Source of the DNA: Lysobacterales bacterium
GTDB taxonomy: Bacteria > Pseudomonadota > Gammaproteobacteria > Xanthomonadales > SZUA-36
DNA: 64,000 nucleotides
NCBI GenBank assembly: GCA_028289465.1
Contig: JANQPM010000119.1
Location: 22,819-86,818 of the forward strand
Direction: 5' to 3'
Shown piece after piece: positions 59,332 to 64,000 of the stretch (its first letter is position 1; the number at the start of each line of letters is the position of its first letter). The position numbers and the translations under genes were made by a program. The notes beneath the pieces are model-generated. The model made no database searches. It saw only the letters and a program-made list of their open reading frames with translations, and had not been told where the DNA came from.

Positions 59332-59808
59332 ATGAAAGAAAATGTACTCGATGTATTGATGTACCTGTTTGAGAACTACTTCTACGATGAGCCGGAAGAG
59401 ACGCCTGACCGAGCGTCAATGGCCGGTACACTGGAAGAAGCGGGTTTCACCAGCAATGAGATCAACAAGGCATTCAACTGGCTGGACGATCTGGCGGAGC
59501 AGCGCCATGCCCCGCAGATCAGCGCCAGTCAGGAGAAACCCGTTCGTGTTTATGCCCCGGAGGAAACCGACCGGCTGGATCCGGATTCTCTGGGTTTTCT
59601 GATGTATCTGGAGAACGTCGGTATTCTGGATGCCGCCTGCCGCGAGCTGGTATTGGACCGCCTGCTGGCACTGGACAACGATGAAGTCAGCCTGGAAGAC
59701 CTGAAATGGGTGGTATTGATGGTACTGTTCAACCAGCCGGGCCAGGAAGCCAATTATGCCTGGATGGAAGACATGCTGTTCGATAGTGGCATCGAGCACC
59801 GCCATTAG
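59332..59808 (+). CDS. smg: Smg protein (DUF494)
   Basis: This is a 158-residue small acidic protein. MKENVLDVLMYLFENYF, the linker EEAGFTSNEINKAFNWLDDL, and LVLDRLLALDNDEVSLEDLKWVVLMVLFNQPG match the Smg family, encoded between dprA and topA in most Gammaproteobacteria. Its role is unknown. It starts at an ATG nine bases after dprA. A short GAACCG/CGGTTC hairpin (59821-59839) follows the stop. Confidence 0.94.
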   Translation: MKENVLDVLMYLFENYFYDEPEETPDRASMAGTLEEAGFTSNEINKAFNWLDDLAEQRHAPQISASQEKPVRVYAPEETDRLDPDSLGFLMYLENVGILDAACRELVLDRLLALDNDEVSLEDLKWVVLMVLFNQPGQEANYAWMEDMLFDSGIEHRH

Positions 59809-59820
59809 CGCTATCACCGC

Positions 59821-59839
59821 GAACCGTTGCCAGCGGTTC
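59821..59839 (+). terminator. Possible weak terminator after smg
   Basis: GAACCG (59821-59826) pairs with CGGTTC (59834-59839) around TTGCCAG, immediately followed by TGTTAACTT. The stem is only six pairs and the T-run is poor, so it is at best a partial terminator. Confidence 0.35.
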
Positions 59840-59943
59840 TGTTAACTTCGGATCAATTGCGGTTATAAGGAATCTTGCGTCCGCTTGGTTATTGAATGTC
59901 ACGCCGTTCGAGCACCTCGTTCGGGTTTTATGGCATGCGTGCA

Positions 59944-59973
59944 TTGACAATGGCGAAAAATCCCGGCACTAAT
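59944..59973 (+). promoter_or_regulatory. Possible sigma-70 promoter of topA
   Basis: A perfect -35 TTGACA (59944-59949) is followed after 18 bases by ACTAAT (59968-59973; four of six to -10). It would place the start of transcription about 75-80 bases before the topA ATG. Confidence 0.45.
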
Positions 59974-60057
59974 GAAAAAAGGTGATATCGCGGTATTCCA
60001 CCGGTTGTTCCACGGGCTGCGGAATCGTGCTGAACCTTGCTGAAGGCTGATCTGAAT

Positions 60058-62439
60058 ATGTCGAAAAATTTGCTGATTGTTGAATCGCCGGCCAAGGCGT
60101 CTACCATCAACAAGTATCTGGGAGCTGATTTTCAGGTATTGGCTTCCTATGGGCATATCCGTGATTTGGTGCCGAAGGAAGGCGCGGTGGATCCGGACAA
60201 TGGCTTTGCGATGCGCTATGACGTGATCGACAAGAACAAGAAGCATGTCGATGCCATCGTGAAGGCCGCTAAAAAGGCCGACGCCATATACCTCGCAACC
60301 GATTTGGACCGCGAGGGAGAAGCCATATCCTGGCATGTCTTTGAGATTCTGCGCGAGCGGGGGCTCATCAAGGACCGTGCGGTGTACCGTATCGTCTTTA
60401 GCGAAATCACCCCGAATGCCATTCGCGACGCGGTAGCCAATCCGCGAAAACTGTCGATGGACCTGGTCAATGCGCAGCAGGCCAGGCGGGCGCTGGACTA
60501 TCTGGTCGGATTCAACCTGTCACCGCTGCTGTGGAAGAAAGTGCGGCGCGGGCTGTCGGCCGGTCGGGTGCAGAGTCCGGCATTGCGCATGATCGTTGAG
60601 CGGGAACGTGAAATCGAGAAGTTCAAGCCGCGCGAATACTGGACGATCGAAGCCGATTTGAACCACGGTCAACAGGATTTTCAGGCTAACCTGGTGCGTC
60701 TGGACGGTAAGAAGCTGGATCAATTCGATCTCCACGAAACACAACAGGCCGAACGCGTCCGGCAACAGATGCTGGCCGCGGCCGGCGGCACATTCACCGT
60801 TGCGCGAATTGAGAAAAAGCAGCGCAAGCGCCGCCCGGCGCCGCCGTTCATCACCTCTACCCTGCAACAGGATGCCGCGCGCAAGCTGCGGTTTTCGGCA
60901 CAGCGCACGATGCGTACCGCACAGCAGCTTTACGAGGGAGTCGCGATCGAAGGCGGCAATCAGGGCCTGATTACCTATATGCGGACCGATTCGGTATCGC
61001 TGTCCAATGATGCGCTGCAGGATATCCGCCGGCTGATCGACAGTCGATACGGCGGCCACTTGCTGCCAGAGTCGCCGAATGTATACAAGACCAAATCGAA
61101 AAACGCGCAAGAAGCCCACGAGGCCATACGCCCGACTTCCGCAGTCCTGTTGCCGGAAAAAGTGAAGCCATACCTCAACGACGACCAGTACCGGTTGTAT
61201 GAGTTGATTTGGAAACGGACCGTCGCCAGCCAGATGCAGCCGGCGCTACTGCATTTGGTCGCGGTCGAATTCGACTGCGACAACGGCACCTTCCGGGCCA
61301 ATGGTTCGACCATTGCCGAACCGGGTTTCCTGACCGTTTATGAACAGAGCCGGCCGGCCGGCAAAGCGCAGGCCGAAAAGCGGCTGCCGCCAATGAAAGA
61401 GGGTGAGGACATTTCGCTCAAGGATATCCGTGCCGAGCAGCATTTTACCGAACCGCCGCCGCGCTTCTCCGAAGCCAGCCTGGTAAAGGCGCTGGAGGAC
61501 TACGGCATTGGCCGCCCATCCACCTATGCCAGCATTATCTCGACCCTGCTGAACCGCGAATACGTCGAACTGGATGCCCGCCGGTTCGTGCCGACCGATA
61601 CCGGCCGGGTGGTCGAGCGCTTTCTGTCCAAGCATTTTCAATCCTATGTGGACTACGCGTTTACCGCCGAGTTGGAGGATGAACTGGATGCGGTGTCCCG
61701 CGGGGAGATGGAATGGGTGCCGCTGATGGAGGAATTTTGGCGTCCGTTCATCGATCAGGTGAAGGACAAAGAGGAATCGGTCAGCCGGGATGAAGCGCGG
61801 CAGAAACGCGTGCTCGGGCAGGACCCGGCCAGTGGTCGGGAGCTATCGGTTCGTCTGGGCCGCTACGGACCCTATGCGCAGATCGGTACCGCCGAGGACG
61901 ACGAAAAGCCGCAGTTCGCCAGTCTGCGCTCCAATCAACGGCTCGAGACCATCACCAGAGAAGAAGCGCTGGAGCTGTTCAAGCTGCCGCGGGATCTCGG
62001 CCTGACGCCGGACGGCGAGCCGGTATCAGCTGCTATCGGGCGCTTCGGTCCTTATATTCGCTACGGCAACAAATTCGTTTCTCTGAAAGAAGACGACCCG
62101 CATACGGTCAGCCTGTCTCGTGCGCTGGAACTGATCGCCGAGAAAAAGCTGGCCGATGCCAATCGAATCATTCGCGAGTTCACCGAACAAGGCATCCAGG
62201 TACTGCGCGGCCGCTATGGCCCGTATATTACCGACGGCAACAAGAATGCGCGCATCCCGAAGGGCCGCGAACCGGAGTCGCTGACGCTGGAAGAATGCCA
62301 GAAGTTGTTGGAAGAGGCCCCGGAGCGGCGTCGCGGACGCAAAAAAGCCGCCAAGAAAAAGGCAGCTAAAAAGAAAGTCGGCAAAAAAACCGCCAAGAAA
62401 AAAGCAAGCAAGAAAAAAGCGGCCGCCAGCAGTTCCTAA
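60058..62439 (+). CDS. topA: DNA topoisomerase I, without C-terminal zinc fingers
   Basis: The 793-residue type IA enzyme relaxes negatively supercoiled DNA. The TOPRIM domain starts SKNLLIVESPAKASTINKYL and has YLATDLDREGEAISWH (acidic metal triad). The active-site tyrosine is Tyr307 in LITYMRTDSVS. Unlike E. coli TopA (865 residues, cysteine-rich zinc ribbons), the C-terminal part has no CxxC pairs. Instead it has several Topo_C-type repeats (LGRYGPYAQIGT, IGRFGPYIRYGNKFVSL, RGRYGPYITDGN) and a lysine/alanine tail of about 40 residues (AAKKKAAKKKVGKKTAKK). ATG 60058 is chosen by the conserved start; the frame is open to 60037. Confidence 0.96.
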   Translation: MSKNLLIVESPAKASTINKYLGADFQVLASYGHIRDLVPKEGAVDPDNGFAMRYDVIDKNKKHVDAIVKAAKKADAIYLATDLDREGEAISWHVFEILRERGLIKDRAVYRIVFSEITPNAIRDAVANPRKLSMDLVNAQQARRALDYLVGFNLSPLLWKKVRRGLSAGRVQSPALRMIVEREREIEKFKPREYWTIEADLNHGQQDFQANLVRLDGKKLDQFDLHETQQAERVRQQMLAAAGGTFTVARIEKKQRKRRPAPPFITSTLQQDAARKLRFSAQRTMRTAQQLYEGVAIEGGNQGLITYMRTDSVSLSNDALQDIRRLIDSRYGGHLLPESPNVYKTKSKNAQEAHEAIRPTSAVLLPEKVKPYLNDDQYRLYELIWKRTVASQMQPALLHLVAVEFDCDNGTFRANGSTIAEPGFLTVYEQSRPAGKAQAEKRLPPMKEGEDISLKDIRAEQHFTEPPPRFSEASLVKALEDYGIGRPSTYASIISTLLNREYVELDARRFVPTDTGRVVERFLSKHFQSYVDYAFTAELEDELDAVSRGEMEWVPLMEEFWRPFIDQVKDKEESVSRDEARQKRVLGQDPASGRELSVRLGRYGPYAQIGTAEDDEKPQFASLRSNQRLETITREEALELFKLPRDLGLTPDGEPVSAAIGRFGPYIRYGNKFVSLKEDDPHTVSLSRALELIAEKKLADANRIIREFTEQGIQVLRGRYGPYITDGNKNARIPKGREPESLTLEECQKLLEEAPERRRGRKKAAKKKAAKKKVGKKTAKKKASKKKAAASSS

Positions 62440-62457
62440 AGTGAACCGGTTCGGATC

Positions 62458-64000
<1,543 letters not shown>

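Overview
The window looks like chromosomal DNA of a gammaproteobacterium. The evidence is the conserved block def-fmt-rsmB on the minus strand facing a LysM gene, dprA, smg, topA, tsaC and hemF on the plus strand, together with a glnA-(DUF4124)-ntrB-ntrC block and an rsmB/DUF4390/ntrY/ntrX/trkA/trkH run. The order recalls Chromatiales, Xanthomonadales and relatives, but the species cannot be fixed from sequence alone. Coding sequence is GC-rich and dense, and 2.9-8 kb looks visibly richer in A/T. I saw no tRNA, rRNA, CRISPR array or insertion sequence.

Region 1 (1-29,250) is a large exopolysaccharide locus. The first part (1-22,737) holds nucleotide-sugar and polymer genes: a WbpP-type epimerase (cut by the window edge), a nucleotidyltransferase-like protein, an FkbM methyltransferase, a WxcM-type ketoisomerase/acetyltransferase fusion with its DegT aminotransferase, left-handed beta-helix acyltransferases, a flippase, an acyltransferase-3/SGNH protein, five or more glycosyltransferases, a second DegT aminotransferase with a GNAT acetyltransferase, an ATP-grasp ligase, a YdjC-type deacetylase, a WecA-type initiating transferase and an O-antigen-ligase/polymerase protein. 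Many genes overlap by 1-4 bases, so they are probably translationally coupled. The second part (23,504-29,250) is an export and chain-length module like Vibrio vpsM-N-O-P: outer-membrane barrel, small Wza-type protein, Wzc-type tyrosine kinase, PHP-type tyrosine phosphatase and a VpsP-like membrane protein.

The two parts are separated by about 760 bases without a gene (22,738-23,503). This stretch is full of perfect or near-perfect hairpins, including four variants of one motif (GGCGGT-stem-loop-stem-GAAGCC, two copies in each orientation) whose stems differ in sequence but keep pairing. It is my best candidate for an undescribed element: a structured leader RNA or a local repeat family. A second 650-base gap (29,251-29,900) precedes a large secreted gingipain-like C25 peptidase.

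Region 2 (29,901-40,091) holds the C25 peptidase, a REP-type palindrome, an Fpg/Nei glycosylase, a secreted M14 carboxypeptidase-like protein, a sorbosone-dehydrogenase-like lipoprotein, a PEBP-family protein and uppP, which recycles the undecaprenyl carrier that the polysaccharide locus uses. Region 3 (40,092-46,885) is nitrogen control: glnA behind an exact-spacing sigma-54 promoter, then ntrB and a complete ntrC, followed by dtd, an LpxL-type acyltransferase and a TPR protein. Region 4 (46,907-56,783, minus strand) carries trkH, trkA, an NtrX-like regulator whose AAA+ domain has lost GAFTGA and the Walker B acidic pair, ntrY, DUF4390, rsmB, fmt and def. Region 5 (56,938-64,000) carries a LysM protein, dprA, smg, a zinc-finger-less topA with a lysine-rich tail, tsaC, hemF and the start of one more gene.

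Three genes (10,556; 17,055; dprA near 58,171) have conserved N-terminal coding that runs upstream of any ATG, GTG or TTG. In two of them CTG is the only plausible start.
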